DNA of 64,000 nt from Bacteroidales bacterium. GTDB taxonomy: Bacteria; Bacteroidota; Bacteroidia; Bacteroidales; Lentimicrobiaceae. Both the position numbers and the translations under genes were made by a program. The stretch lies in NCBI GenBank assembly GCA_024636955.1, contig JAGXGB010000048.1, positions 62,001 to 126,000 on the forward strand. The letters are read 5' to 3'. Positions 19,393 to 27,635 of the stretch are shown in pieces. Position 1 is the stretch's first letter. Each line of letters begins with the position of its first letter. Under the pieces are notes generated by a model. It did not search any database. It was not told the origin of the DNA and was given only the letters and a program-made list of their open reading frames with translations.

Positions 19393-20562
19393 TTAGTAGT
19401 TCATTCCAAAAGCCCATAGTGGTATTACATTTAAATACCCAAATTCAATATCATCTTTTACTATAAAAGATTTGCCGTCTTTCGAAATTTGAGTCTGCTG
19501 CTTATTTTTCCCACCAACTTCAAACATATATTTATTAATAACAAAATCGGCTTTTTCAGAGGATATTACCTCATTCGCCTGGCTCATTTGATTGAAGAAG
19601 AATGTTTCCCTGATATTTCCAGTGTTTGATTTATCTCCAACTAAATTAAAAATAATATTGGTATTATCCAGATAAACTTTATCTATCTTCCCTAACCCAC
19701 GAATACCACTTGTTTCATTGCGTAACTGACCAATAAGTCCAGCTTTTTCCATATATAAAAAGTAGTCATCTAAGGAATTTCGGCTTACACCAATTATTTC
19801 AGAAATCTTAGAAAAATTTGGCTTGAAAGGCACACTTTCAGCAATAATCGATAGTAAACGCTTCAATTTACGGCTTGTTCCTACATTGAGGTTGGCATAT
19901 TGGGGAATATCTGTTTCCAATGTTTGTACAATAATTTGTCCTAAACGCAAATCTAATTCTTCTTCAATTCCAAAAGGATAGTAACCACGTTTCAAATAGT
20001 CATTAAAAATTGGTAAAGGATGTGGAATATTTTTTAGATTCACTTCATTGTTGACTATTTGTTCCAGCGAGTAAACTTCGGTTTCTAAATTATGAAACAA
20101 TTGTAAATACTCCCGGAATGACAGTCCTTGTAATTTATATATTAAGGCACGTCTACTCAAATCTGCTGAACCTTTAAGTATATCAAGTACAGAAGAACCG
20201 GTGAAAATAACTTTTAAGGTAGGAAATGAATCGTAAATATTTTTTAATTCACGTGACCAGTCGGTGTATTTGTGTATTTCATCAATAAATAAATACTCCC
20301 CTGCATTTTTGTAAAAAACATCAGCTAGATCAACAAGTCTGTTTTCACCAAAATACATGTCGTCAGCTGAAACGTATAAGGCTTTCTTGCTGTCTAAATT
20401 TTCCTTGATGTACTGCAAGATCATAGTGGTTTTTCCTACACCACGTGCACCAATAATGCCAATCATTCGGCTGTTCCATGCAACTTTATCGTATAAATAT
20501 CGCTTAAAGCCGATTGGTGTACTTTGTAAAAGCGTTTCAAATTTCTGGTAAAGAGTTTCCAT
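19393..20562 (-). CDS. AAA ATPase with DUF4143-type C-terminal domain
   Basis: 389 residues. Walker A is IGARGVGKTT (about residues 37-46) and Walker B is YLFIDEIHKYTDW. A sensor-like IFTGSSVLDI follows. The middle has a winged-helix-like region (ISEIIGVSRNSLDDYFLYMEKAGLI). The C-terminal part has FEVGGKNKQQTQISKDGK, which fits the PD-(D/E)xK-like fold of the DUF4143 group. Role is unknown; such ATPases are common as lone accessory genes. It has a good promoter match upstream. It marks the border between the core genes and the accessory region. Confidence 0.85.
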   Translation of the reverse strand: METLYQKFETLLQSTPIGFKRYLYDKVAWNSRMIGIIGARGVGKTTMILQYIKENLDSKKALYVSADDMYFGENRLVDLADVFYKNAGEYLFIDEIHKYTDWSRELKNIYDSFPTLKVIFTGSSVLDILKGSADLSRRALIYKLQGLSFREYLQLFHNLETEVYSLEQIVNNEVNLKNIPHPLPIFNDYLKRGYYPFGIEEELDLRLGQIIVQTLETDIPQYANLNVGTSRKLKRLLSIIAESVPFKPNFSKISEIIGVSRNSLDDYFLYMEKAGLIGQLRNETSGIRGLGKIDKVYLDNTNIIFNLVGDKSNTGNIRETFFFNQMSQANEVISSEKADFVINKYMFEVGGKNKQQTQISKDGKSFIVKDDIEFGYLNVIPLWAFGMNY

Positions 20563-20584
20563 TGCTTTTGACTTACTATTTATA

Positions 20585-20616
20585 CAAAGGTACTAAATGC
20601 ACAACACGATTAGCAA
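20585..20616 (-). promoter_or_regulatory. Promoter of the AAA ATPase gene
   Basis: Minus strand: TTG at 20616-20614, 21 nt, then TACCTTTG at 20592-20585. This is a close match to the Bacteroidota -33/-7 pair, about 25 nt before the start codon. Confidence 0.65.
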
Positions 20617-20689
20617 TAATCGTTAAAAATGTTCAGTGCAATGTGCAAGGTTATAGGAAAAAGTAAAGATATTAGATATGCAGTGCTGA

Positions 20690-20825
20690 TTACAATTTTA
20701 TAACCCGTTCACTCATTACCAAATGCCCTTTCTGGTCTTTGATCTTAACAAGGTATACTCCTCCGGTAAGTGCTGAAAGATCTGCATTAGCAGTTGAATT
20801 GAAAAGGTATTCCCTTATAAGCCGA
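20690..20825 (-). pseudogene. Remnant of a T9SS type A sorting domain
   Basis: A frame read on the minus strand gives NADLSALTGGVYLVKIKDQ, then KGHLVMSERVIKL and a stop at 20690. This is the classic end of a T9SS cargo protein, but there is no start or upstream domain: the upstream sequence belongs to the NTF2-like gene in another frame. It looks like the stump of a surface protein gene cut off when the accessory DNA arrived or was rearranged. Confidence 0.7.
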
Positions 20826-21278
20826 CTAATCAATTCGAGTTGAGTGAAGCATTTCTAATTTCCATCCATTCTCTGTGAGTATTGCCGTTGCGCTTTCTAG
20901 CCAATGAGCTTTTCTTATGATTTTATTATCAGTCGAGAATGTAGCATAGTTTTGGTATGCAACCCATGCCGTACTGTCTGCAACTTTAATTTTAATAATT
21001 TCAATTGTATTCATTCGTTTAGAATACGGTTTCTGAAGTATGGCCTTATCCAAATAATTTACAATAGAATCATTATTCCAGACTTCTCCGTTTTCCAAAA
21101 GCAGGAAGTCTTTGGTGTAGTATTTATCAATGTTTTTAGAATTTAATTTAGACCATATTTCGTCAAAAGATTCAATTACTAAATTTTTAATACGTGTTTT
21201 GTCGGTTTCATTTGATACTTGTCCGAATGATATCGTTGTAAAAAACATCATTAAAATTATGGAGTTAAGTCTTTTCAT
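20826..21278 (-). CDS. Secreted NTF2/SnoaL-like protein (DUF4440 type)
   Basis: 150 residues with a signal peptide (MKRLNSIILMMFFTTISFGQ). The rest fits the cystatin-like NTF2/SnoaL fold: a helix (IKNLVIESFDEIWSKLN), then YYTKDFLLLENGEVWNNDSIVNYL, then beta strands ending WLESATAILTENGWKLEMLHSTRID. The family includes enzymes and binding proteins, and the substrate cannot be told. It follows a half attC-like sequence, with cut point at 21304/21305, so it is probably an old cassette. Its own downstream attC is not recognisable. Confidence 0.7.
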   Translation of the reverse strand: MKRLNSIILMMFFTTISFGQVSNETDKTRIKNLVIESFDEIWSKLNSKNIDKYYTKDFLLLENGEVWNNDSIVNYLDKAILQKPYSKRMNTIEIIKIKVADSTAWVAYQNYATFSTDNKIIRKAHWLESATAILTENGWKLEMLHSTRID

Positions 21279-21298
21279 TTTTGTTGTTTTAAAATTAC

Positions 21299-21330
21299 TG
21301 CTAACGGCTTACGCTATGGCAAGTGCGGGA
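21299..21330 (-). other. Solo right half of an attC-like site
   Basis: Minus strand reads GCACTTGCCATAGCGTAAGC then CG|TTAGCAG, like the right arm and R' box of an attC. No matching left arm exists in the next 110 bp, so the hairpin has decayed or been deleted. It marks a former cassette boundary upstream of the NTF2-like gene. Confidence 0.5.
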
Positions 21331-21437
21331 ATATATTGTTGCTCTACTGTCTGCCAGAACAAATGTATGTAAAGATACCAAATGTTTGCAGTCAACAATT
21401 GTTATGACACAAGTGAAAATCAGTATCATCTGCGCTG

Positions 21438-22124
21438 CTATTTAATTAATTGTTTCTTTTCCATCTTTTTTGTGAAAACAGATAATCCGGGTACATCTTT
21501 AATAATTGATTGGTAATACTCACTTTTCCCAGGTTCAATATGCATAAAGACAAGATCATTTGTACCTGGGCCTCCTCTTTGAGAATTCAAGTACAGATTA
21601 CCACTTTGCGTTACAATCGGGAAATAATCCTCAAATTTAGACATGGCTTCTTGAGCAAACAGGATCGGTTCAGCCCATTTTTCTCCATCTCTTTTGGAAA
21701 TCCAGAAGTCGTGATCTATATAAGGCCGACCATCCTTTTGCTGAACCTTACCAGAGCAGTATATCATAGAATTACCATCAGGAGTAATAAACAGGTCAAT
21801 ATCATCATTAGTGCCTGATAAGTTTACTGGTTCCGGGTTTGTCCACTCATCATTTGTCATCCTTGTAACCATAACCACTGAGAGTTTTCCTGGCATACCT
21901 CGTCTTGAAAAGTAGAATTCTTTTCCGTCTTTGGTAAACACTGAGTTTAACTCACCAAACTCACTTGAAATAAAGCCTTGTGCGAAAATTTTACTTTGAT
22001 TTTCAGGAGGAGTTTGACCTAAGTATGGTCCCCTCAAAACATCTGATTCTTTTATGTTGGTCTGACAATTGCAAATTGAAACCTGCAATAGGACTGTACC
22101 TAATATCAATAGTGACTTCTTCAT
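21438..22124 (-). CDS. Secreted PD40/TolB-like beta-propeller fragment protein
   Basis: 228 residues from the ATG at 22124 (MKKSLLILGTVLLQVSICNCQ, a signal peptide); the longer start at 22142 would place charged residues before it. The body has PD40/WD40-like strands: LNSVFTKDGKEFYFSRR, LFITPDGNSMIYCSGK, FPIVTQSGNLYLNSQRGG. Only about four blades are visible, so it is shorter than typical 300-residue members. Function is unknown, probably binding. The gap to the upstream GH16 gene has no attC. Confidence 0.7.
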   Translation of the reverse strand: MKKSLLILGTVLLQVSICNCQTNIKESDVLRGPYLGQTPPENQSKIFAQGFISSEFGELNSVFTKDGKEFYFSRRGMPGKLSVVMVTRMTNDEWTNPEPVNLSGTNDDIDLFITPDGNSMIYCSGKVQQKDGRPYIDHDFWISKRDGEKWAEPILFAQEAMSKFEDYFPIVTQSGNLYLNSQRGGPGTNDLVFMHIEPGKSEYYQSIIKDVPGLSVFTKKMEKKQLIK

Positions 22125-22214
22125 AGTTTTTTCTTCTCTCAAAAAGCTACCCCCCTGGATGTCGCGAAGAGCAGTATCCTGTGAGCACTGTGTGAGGTAA
22201 GCATCTCTCTAAAT

Positions 22215-23609
22215 TTAATCAGAGAAATAAAGGTTATCAATTAAAACAGTTCCTGCCACAAAATTTTGATAAGGATCTTTTGGATTCCACAGTGAAAAAG
22301 GTATTGATAATTTTGTGAGATCTAATCCCGTAAAATCAGCAAGCGGAATACTATATTCAACAAATCCCTGACCAACGTCAGTCCCTGTATAATTTTCAAG
22401 AAAAACGACAGCATTAGTTGAAGGACTTTCTAATTTTATCTCTCCATGGGTTAAGGAAGCAGGTTTGTTTATTGAAAATTTGATAAAAGTATAACTGCTT
22501 AAATTTTTTGGAGTTGAGAGTTCAATATAGCCTCCGCCCCAACTTCCGCCCGGGAAATTAAAAACTAAACTGGAATCACCATTGATTGCCAATTCTGATA
22601 CACCTACAATTGGTTCTCCACCGCCACCATAAACTACAACTGATGCATTTCCTAAATCATTGAAACCATCCTTTATTGCATGTTGTGCAAGACTTGGTTC
22701 GATATTTTGACCTATTGTTTCTTCGTCTATATCAAGCGTGGGAGCTACAGGACCAGTAAAATCGTTTTTTTCAAATACACGAACATAATCCACATACATT
22801 GTCTGAGGGAAAGTTGTTGTATTATCCGGTGAGCCGGGCCAATTGCCTCCTACAGCAACATTGAGTACCAAATAAAAACTTCTAAGAAATTCTTTCATAT
22901 CATCTGCAACCGGCACTTTAGAATTTTCAACGCCATCAACACTAAATGTCAAATTCTCTGGTGTCCAGTCAAGGCTGAAAATATGATAAGCATCATTGAA
23001 AGTCTCATTTGATAACACATAGCTTTCCTGAATTTCTCCATGCATATGTTCGCTATCTGTATAATGCAAAGTGGAATACATTTTATCAGGTTCGTTTCCT
23101 ATTACTTCAGCTATATCAATTTCACCACAACCAGGCCAGTCAATTTGGTCAATATTACTGCCAAGCATCCAAATCGCAGCCCAAATTCCCTGCCCTTTTG
23201 GCATTTTAGCCTTAATGTCAATACGCCCAAAACGCATACTAAATAAATTTTTTGTAGTCATTTTAGCAGAAGTGAACTGTCCTTGTCCAGTACTTGAAGC
23301 CCTGATATAAAGTGCAGATAATTCTTCATCGCTTATAATACCCGAATTATCCACCCTATTCGTATATAATTGCAATTCATTATTTCCCCAACCTGCAGGC
23401 AAACCATAATCTGTTCCGTCACCTGTTTCATATTGCCAATTAGCCATATTTATGGAAGGACTATCGAATTCATCAGACCAGACCAACGAATAACCATCAG
23501 GTATAATTATTTGATTATTTGGATCATCATTTGAATCGTCTTTACTGCATGATAAAAACATGCTGATTATGAATGCTACGAATACGAAGTAATTTTTGTT
23601 TCTTTTCAT
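22215..23609 (-). CDS. GH16 family glycoside hydrolase lipoprotein (laminarinase-like)
   Basis: 464-residue lipoprotein (MKRNKNYFVFVAFIISMFLSC). The GH16 domain spans about residues 40-260, with the catalytic signature GEIDIAEVIG in which the two glutamates flank the aspartate, plus WSDEFD, GWGNNELQLYTNR and WAAIWMLG. Family members cut beta-1,3 or beta-1,3/1,4 glucans and other algal glycans. The C-terminal about 150 residues form a beta-rich carbohydrate-binding-like domain (GGSWGGGYIELSTPKNL ... GTVLIDNLYFSD). The gene begins just after a truncated DUF1801 remnant and has no attC of its own, so it is probably a later arrival in the array. Confidence 0.88.
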   Translation of the reverse strand: MKRNKNYFVFVAFIISMFLSCSKDDSNDDPNNQIIIPDGYSLVWSDEFDSPSINMANWQYETGDGTDYGLPAGWGNNELQLYTNRVDNSGIISDEELSALYIRASSTGQGQFTSAKMTTKNLFSMRFGRIDIKAKMPKGQGIWAAIWMLGSNIDQIDWPGCGEIDIAEVIGNEPDKMYSTLHYTDSEHMHGEIQESYVLSNETFNDAYHIFSLDWTPENLTFSVDGVENSKVPVADDMKEFLRSFYLVLNVAVGGNWPGSPDNTTTFPQTMYVDYVRVFEKNDFTGPVAPTLDIDEETIGQNIEPSLAQHAIKDGFNDLGNASVVVYGGGGEPIVGVSELAINGDSSLVFNFPGGSWGGGYIELSTPKNLSSYTFIKFSINKPASLTHGEIKLESPSTNAVVFLENYTGTDVGQGFVEYSIPLADFTGLDLTKLSIPFSLWNPKDPYQNFVAGTVLIDNLYFSD

Positions 23610-23631
23610 GATGATATTGTTGTTGTTTTAT

Positions 23632-23760
23632 TTAGTCGTAAAAATCGGTCAAACCTGCAACTGATTCTATTATTAAGAGTCTTAATTTTTCAATTTCTGA
23701 TCTTAAAGGATGATTTAATTCGTCCAAAAACTCAGTTACTGTCATATTTAAATTAATCAT
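23632..23760 (-). pseudogene. Truncated DUF1801-like gene, former cassette 6
   Basis: 42-residue frame starting MINLNMTVTEFLDELNHPLR and running to VAGLTDFYD-stop. It resembles the first third of DUF1801 (YdhG-like) proteins, which are usually near 120-150 residues. It begins 24 nt after the cut point at 23784/23785, as a cassette gene should. The rest is missing and the GH16 gene follows at once. Family call is from pattern only. Confidence 0.55.
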
Positions 23761-23776
23761 CCTTATTGCTTTTGTA

Positions 23777-23914
23777 AATTATAACGGATGGCAATAAGAA
23801 ACGTAGGGCATTTCGAAGCACCTACCTATCAAGTTACCAAGCCGTTTATTAAATGTTATGTCGTTCAAATTTTAGCGCTGTCTGCCCTATGTTTTTTATT
23901 GCGTGTTGTGTTGC
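23777..23914 (-). other. attC-like site 5
   Basis: Arms on the minus strand: GCAATAAAAAACATAGGGCA and its partner TGCCCTACGTTTCTTATTGC, pairing with two G-T type differences. R'' ends in CACAAC; R' is CCG|TTATAA with the cut at 23785/23784. The cassette start GTTGTTGCC matches the R'' complement GTTGTGTTGC apart from one extra base. The stop codon of the upstream gene lies inside the left arm. Confidence 0.75.
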
Positions 23915-24624
23915 GTTGATACTGCAACAATATATCCAAGTAATTCAATTTTATTATCTATAATCTGATAATTAAGTTGTTCAAGCATTCCTTTATCGTT
24001 TTCAAATCCATAATTCACAACATAAAAATCACCATTTCCAACTTGGTCGAGGAAAGTGTAATGGTGTTTACTTTTAAAACTTCTCTTACCACCAATATTT
24101 TCAAGGTTGCCAATCTGTTTAATATAATCTGCAAATTGTGATTTAGTTACAAAGCTTCTCATAGTTTCTCCAGTCAATTCCCAAATAGAATCGATATCAC
24201 CATTCACAATGTTTTCTATTAGTTTGTCGCTGAGTTTTACAATCTCTTGAAATAAGGAATCATTGTCGACATGAAAATCACCAAGCTCGGCTACTCTATT
24301 TGTAAAATAGTCAAAGAGTATTTTTTTTTCCTTTCTTGCTTCATTGCTTATAATGAACCTAAAATGAACATCATCTTCGTGCGTAGCTTGTTCAGAAACT
24401 ACAAATCTTTGCCACCTGATATTTTCAAGTATTTCATTCTCCAAGTTTGGTAAATCATGTCTTATCATATCAACGAAAAGGTAATTTTCAAGGTCATTGC
24501 ATAATTCAATATTTTTTTCTTTGGTATCAAAGGCATCTATTAGTATGATGCCAAATTCATTCTTGTTCGTATTACATGAACAAATCATAATAATCGTAGT
24601 AAATATTAAAATTCTTTTTCTCAT
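23896..24624 (-). CDS. Hypothetical lipoprotein, cassette 5
   Basis: 242 residues with a lipobox (MRKRILIFTTIIMICSC). The first half (about 20-110) is not recognised. The second half (SDKLIENIVNGDIDSIWELTG ... SQFADYIKQIGNLENIGG) resembles DUF3887/DUF4019-type small alpha+beta domains found in secreted proteins, though this is only a pattern likeness. No catalytic motif is visible. The stop codon overlaps attC 5, so the reading frame fills the cassette completely. The gene starts 48 nt after the cassette border. Confidence 0.6.
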   Translation of the reverse strand: MRKRILIFTTIIMICSCNTNKNEFGIILIDAFDTKEKNIELCNDLENYLFVDMIRHDLPNLENEILENIRWQRFVVSEQATHEDDVHFRFIISNEARKEKKILFDYFTNRVAELGDFHVDNDSLFQEIVKLSDKLIENIVNGDIDSIWELTGETMRSFVTKSQFADYIKQIGNLENIGGKRSFKSKHHYTFLDQVGNGDFYVVNYGFENDKGMLEQLNYQIIDNKIELLGYIVAVSTQHNTQ

Positions 24625-24664
24625 TTAATATCAAGTTAGCAATTGGTTCTGGTGTCTATCTCAA

Positions 24665-24801
24665 GGCAACAACGGACAGCGGTATGTTTTTGTTGCCGAT
24701 TTCGGAGCACAACACTGTCAAGCCACGATGAAGTTTGAAGCGAGCCACAACCTTTCATTTCAGCACTAACTCGGCAATAAAATATACCGCATGTTAGCAA
24801 T
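24665..24801 (-). other. attC-like site 4
   Basis: Left arm GCGGTATATTTTATTGCCGA pairs with right arm TCGGCAACAAAAACATACCG plus C, leaving one bulged base, a feature of attC. R'' TTGCTAAC (24793-24800) is the exact reverse complement of the cassette 4 start GTTAGCAA at 25900. R' is CCG|TTGTTGCC, with the cut at 24673/24672. Confidence 0.85.
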
Positions 24802-24807
24802 CGATTT

Positions 24808-25872
24808 TCAATTGTCTTCATATACAATTTTTCTTATAGCATTTGCTATTTTGAAATGGTTAGGGTTCTGATTATTATCCAATATTATTACAGAGCTGTT
24901 GTCTTCTTTGATAATGTTTATTAAAGAACGGAATCCCGGAATTTCTCCTTCGTGTCCATATAAAGTATACTTGCTTCCATCTTTATGTGTTCGATTTAAA
25001 ATCGCAAACCCATATCCATATCTAGAAAAATTTGGTGTTACCATTATATCAAAACTTTCTTTGTTGATTAATGTATTTGATTGAAGCGCAAGTTGCCATT
25101 TAAACAAATCTTCTACTGTTGAGTAAATATTTCCTGCTGAAAATGCACCCGACGTATTCCAGCAAGGGGCAACTGTAAGAGTGTCATCTAGTTTGATATA
25201 TCCGTATGCCTTATTTTTAAGGATTTCAGTAATTTGAATTACGCCAGAGTTTGTCATGCCCAAAGGATTGAAAATATTTTCTTGCAAGACTTGTGCATAA
25301 GGGTTACCAGTTATTTTTTCGATTATAGCACCAAGTATAAAGTAGTTAGAATTGGAATATCGAAGTTCAGAACCTGGTTCAAAATTTAAATCTAAGTCCC
25401 AGAAGACTTTCATAAATTCAGTTGGCTTATTTTCTCTAAAAAGCAGACATTCCATTTCTGGTAACGCAATATATTCTGGAATACCTGAAGTATGACTTAA
25501 TAAATGGTGTATTGTGATTCTGTCACCGTTTTCAGCGGGGTATTCAGATAGATAATCTGTGATTTTGTCATCTAAACTAATTTTCCCTTTCTCCTTTAGC
25601 ATCATTATTAATATGGCTGTGAATTGTTTGGTACAAGAACCAATTTCAAATTTAGTATCAGGTTTATTCAGAATTTCATACTCAAAGTTTGCAAATCCAA
25701 AAGCACTTTTATAAACAATCTTGCCATTCATTGATACAAGTGCACTCCCATTAAACATTCCTTTATTATTGAAATCGTTTAATAAAGAGTCAATCTTACT
25801 ATTAGTAGTCTGTGCATTTAATGTACCAACTGATAGTAATGTAATTATTAAAAAATTAAAAAATGTTCTCAT
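24808..25872 (-). CDS. Secreted serine hydrolase, beta-lactamase/PBP4* family, cassette 4
   Basis: 354 residues with a signal peptide (MRTFFNFLIITLLSVGTLNAQ). It has the class C-like active site: S-x-x-K in GSCTKQF (S79, K82), the Tyr motif LRYSNSNYF, and a GHEGEIPGF segment in place of KTG. Such proteins act as esterases, peptidases or D-aminopeptidases; real beta-lactam resistance cannot be assumed. The start lies 27 nt after the cassette border, directly downstream of the 43-bp attI copy, so it may be expressed from a promoter element carried there. Confidence 0.85.
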   Translation of the reverse strand: MRTFFNFLIITLLSVGTLNAQTTNSKIDSLLNDFNNKGMFNGSALVSMNGKIVYKSAFGFANFEYEILNKPDTKFEIGSCTKQFTAILIMMLKEKGKISLDDKITDYLSEYPAENGDRITIHHLLSHTSGIPEYIALPEMECLLFRENKPTEFMKVFWDLDLNFEPGSELRYSNSNYFILGAIIEKITGNPYAQVLQENIFNPLGMTNSGVIQITEILKNKAYGYIKLDDTLTVAPCWNTSGAFSAGNIYSTVEDLFKWQLALQSNTLINKESFDIMVTPNFSRYGYGFAILNRTHKDGSKYTLYGHEGEIPGFRSLINIIKEDNSSVIILDNNQNPNHFKIANAIRKIVYEDN

Positions 25873-25899
25873 TGTTTTGTTTTTTTAATTGATTGCTAA

Positions 25900-25942
25900 C
25901 TAGTTTATAACCTTACCAAAAGTAATGTTACAACCCCTAAAA
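25900..25942 (-). repeat. Second, internal copy of the attI-like block (43 bp)
   Basis: Identical to 28906-28948. Both copies are bounded by G|TT cut points: left end CG|TTTTAGGGG joins attC 3 here, right end CTAG|TTA joins the next cassette. It contains TACTTTTG, a match to the -7 box TAnnTTTG, on the cassette-coding strand. So a recombination and possible promoter block has been duplicated into the array. Confidence 0.85.
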
Positions 25943-26069
25943 CGTTTGACAATATGAAACGGTTGGGTTTTCGGGCTGCGTACTTGTCCACCGACAAAAA
26001 TGCTGAAGCGGGAACCAAGCCCTCGCAAACCACTGAACCCCAACTGTTTTATATTGTGTGTTGTGGCCA
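25935..26069 (-). other. attC-like site 3
   Basis: Left arm ACAATATAAAACAGTTGGGG and right arm AACCCAACCGTTTCATATTG pair with G-T type differences and one bulged G. R'' GGCCACAAC (26060-26068) is the exact reverse complement of the cassette 3 start GTTGTGGCC at 27075. R' is ACG|TTTTAGGG, cut at 25943/25942, where the attI copy begins. Confidence 0.85.
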
Positions 26070-26073
26070 GTTG

Positions 26074-27015
26074 TTATTTGTCCTTAAAAAATATTTCAAT
26101 CGCACCAGCCTCACTTTTAGAATCGTTCATATAATTAATCAGGGATATCTCATAATCAAAACTTGCCGGGTCTCCAAAATAACCTAACGGTGTAACACTT
26201 CTGGCATCTTTTGCCCATGCTTGACCTACATCTCCTGGAGATTTAAATTCTGGTCTCCCTCTAAAATCTGTGGGTTCGAGTTTTCTTGCCATAACTGTAT
26301 CTACTAAACTAGGAAAGAAACCGGCCATTGTTCCTGTCTCTATACAGTCTGCATGACAATTATCAAATCTACAATCAATTGAGATTTGGGGTTTATAATC
26401 TACTGGAATAATACAATCTCTAAAATCTGAGTTTTGGTACCTATTAATATTATTCTTATCAACAGGTAAGTAAATGTTTATACCAAGTGCTTTATGTGAT
26501 TCTATCATAGATTGATGCAAAACATCCTGATGCTTCGGCTCTCCATGACCATTGAAAACAATCACATTTTTAACTCCCCATTTATTAAGTGAAACAAATA
26601 TATCAGAAAGTAAGGATTTCATGGTTGATTCACTCACTGTAAATGTACCAGGGAAACAATTCGCTATATCTGCAATACCCCAATAAAACGGCGGAGTTAT
26701 TAATGATGGAATCCCTTTTTTGTCTAATTCACTTTTAACAATTTTGGCAGAGATATAAGCTTGATAAATGTCTGGTCCGGAACACATATGTGGGCCATGT
26801 TCTTCAATTACGCCGACGGGAAGTAAAACAATAGCTCCATTTTTAATTGACTTTTCAATTTCTATCCAAGGCAAATCAACCATTGTTTTATCAAATATTG
26901 AATAACCTCCTTTAGTTATATCCCGAGCTTCTTGTATTAAATCAGTCGTTTGAGAATAACAATCATAAGAGACTATTAAAATCTGTATTAAAAGAACAAT
27001 GAAATGCTTTTTCAT
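26074..27015 (-). CDS. Secreted creatininase-family amidohydrolase, cassette 3
   Basis: 313 residues. The creatininase core is clear: VLLPVGVIEEHGPHMCSGPD carries the metal-binding E-H-G-x-H segment, and FNGHGEPKH the second HGE motif; NCFPGTFTVS also fits. Family members hydrolyse creatinine or act on cyclic amides in cofactor pathways (for example MftE). It begins with a signal peptide (MKKHFIVLLIQILIVSYDCYSQ), unusual for a family that is mostly cytoplasmic. Substrate is unknown. The stop is 5 nt from attC 3, typical of cassette genes. Confidence 0.85.
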   Translation of the reverse strand: MKKHFIVLLIQILIVSYDCYSQTTDLIQEARDITKGGYSIFDKTMVDLPWIEIEKSIKNGAIVLLPVGVIEEHGPHMCSGPDIYQAYISAKIVKSELDKKGIPSLITPPFYWGIADIANCFPGTFTVSESTMKSLLSDIFVSLNKWGVKNVIVFNGHGEPKHQDVLHQSMIESHKALGINIYLPVDKNNINRYQNSDFRDCIIPVDYKPQISIDCRFDNCHADCIETGTMAGFFPSLVDTVMARKLEPTDFRGRPEFKSPGDVGQAWAKDARSVTPLGYFGDPASFDYEISLINYMNDSKSEAGAIEIFFKDK

Positions 27016-27066
27016 AATGTAGATATTTTTAGTTAGGTTATTTTCATTGTAGTACGCTCTTCAATT

Positions 27067-27201
27067 GGCCACAACGGGAAGCATATGCTTTGTGGCGGAC
27101 TTCAAAAGAAGAATCTTTCTGTCCACACAGATTTATATTTGAAACTAAAATACTCATTTTCATAACGTAACCCGCCATAAAGTATATGCATTGTTGGCAA
27201 C
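27067..27201 (-). other. attC-like site 2
   Basis: Left arm GCATATACTTTATGGCGG pairs with right arm CCGCCACAAAGCATATGC through 18 bp with two G-T type differences. R'' TTGCCAAC (27193-27200) is the exact reverse complement of the cassette 2 start GTTGGCAA at 28020. R' is CG|TTGTGGCC, cut at 27075/27074. Confidence 0.85.
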
Positions 27202-27212
27202 AGTTTTTATAT

Positions 27213-27635
27213 TTATTCACAGTCTGGAAACGCCATTTCTAGTGTATTCCATTTATCAGAATCTTTATTTTTATAACTGATTTCAAATGTCCCAACTTTC
27301 TTAAGAATTGAATCATTTTTAGAAAGTCTTTCCCATGTAATACTGTTTCCGGTTTTCTTCAGTTTCAAAATTTCATTCGACAGATTTAATGTCTTAATCT
27401 TGTCAGAATCCTTTATTTGAATTAACTGTTGGTATTTATTCTCTTCGTCTAAAATCTTTTTGGTCACTACTCCTTTAATTGACATTTCCTTTATTGATTT
27501 TGACTCTTCGCATTGATCCCATCCACCAAATCGCATTAGTAAATAGAATGCAACGAAAACGAAAATTAATAGAAAAACTCCGATAATCAGATTTATTCTT
27601 CTGTTTCCCATTTCTTTTCTGTTTTTAATCCACAT
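27213..27635 (-). CDS. Membrane-anchored paralogue of the adjacent lipoprotein, cassette 2
   Basis: 140 residues from the ATG at 27635, which overlaps the stop of the upstream gene as TAATG (translational coupling); the longer start at 27662 is less likely. One membrane helix near the N-terminus (INLIIGVFLLIFVFVAFYLLM). The rest parallels the upstream protein: GVVTKK, SITWERL, ISYKNKDSDKWNTLEMAFP. So cassette 2 holds a tandem duplicated pair with different anchors. Function is unknown; the shared fold may be a small beta domain. Confidence 0.65.
   Translation of the reverse strand: MWIKNRKEMGNRRINLIIGVFLLIFVFVAFYLLMRFGGWDQCEESKSIKEMSIKGVVTKKILDEENKYQQLIQIKDSDKIKTLNLSNEILKLKKTGNSITWERLSKNDSILKKVGTFEISYKNKDSDKWNTLEMAFPDCE

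Noticed and set aside
22125-22214. A further attC between the GH16 and PD40-like genes
   Set aside because: No paired arms, no R''/R' boxes; the gap is short and unstructured.
24630-24645. TTGCTAAC near the start of cassette 5 as another attC box
   Set aside because: It matches the cassette 4 R'' but is not paired with an R' and lies after the cut point; probably chance or a relic.
24808-25872. Antibiotic-resistance beta-lactamase cassette
   Set aside because: The serine hydrolase family is broad and the usual KTG motif is not evident, so resistance cannot be claimed.
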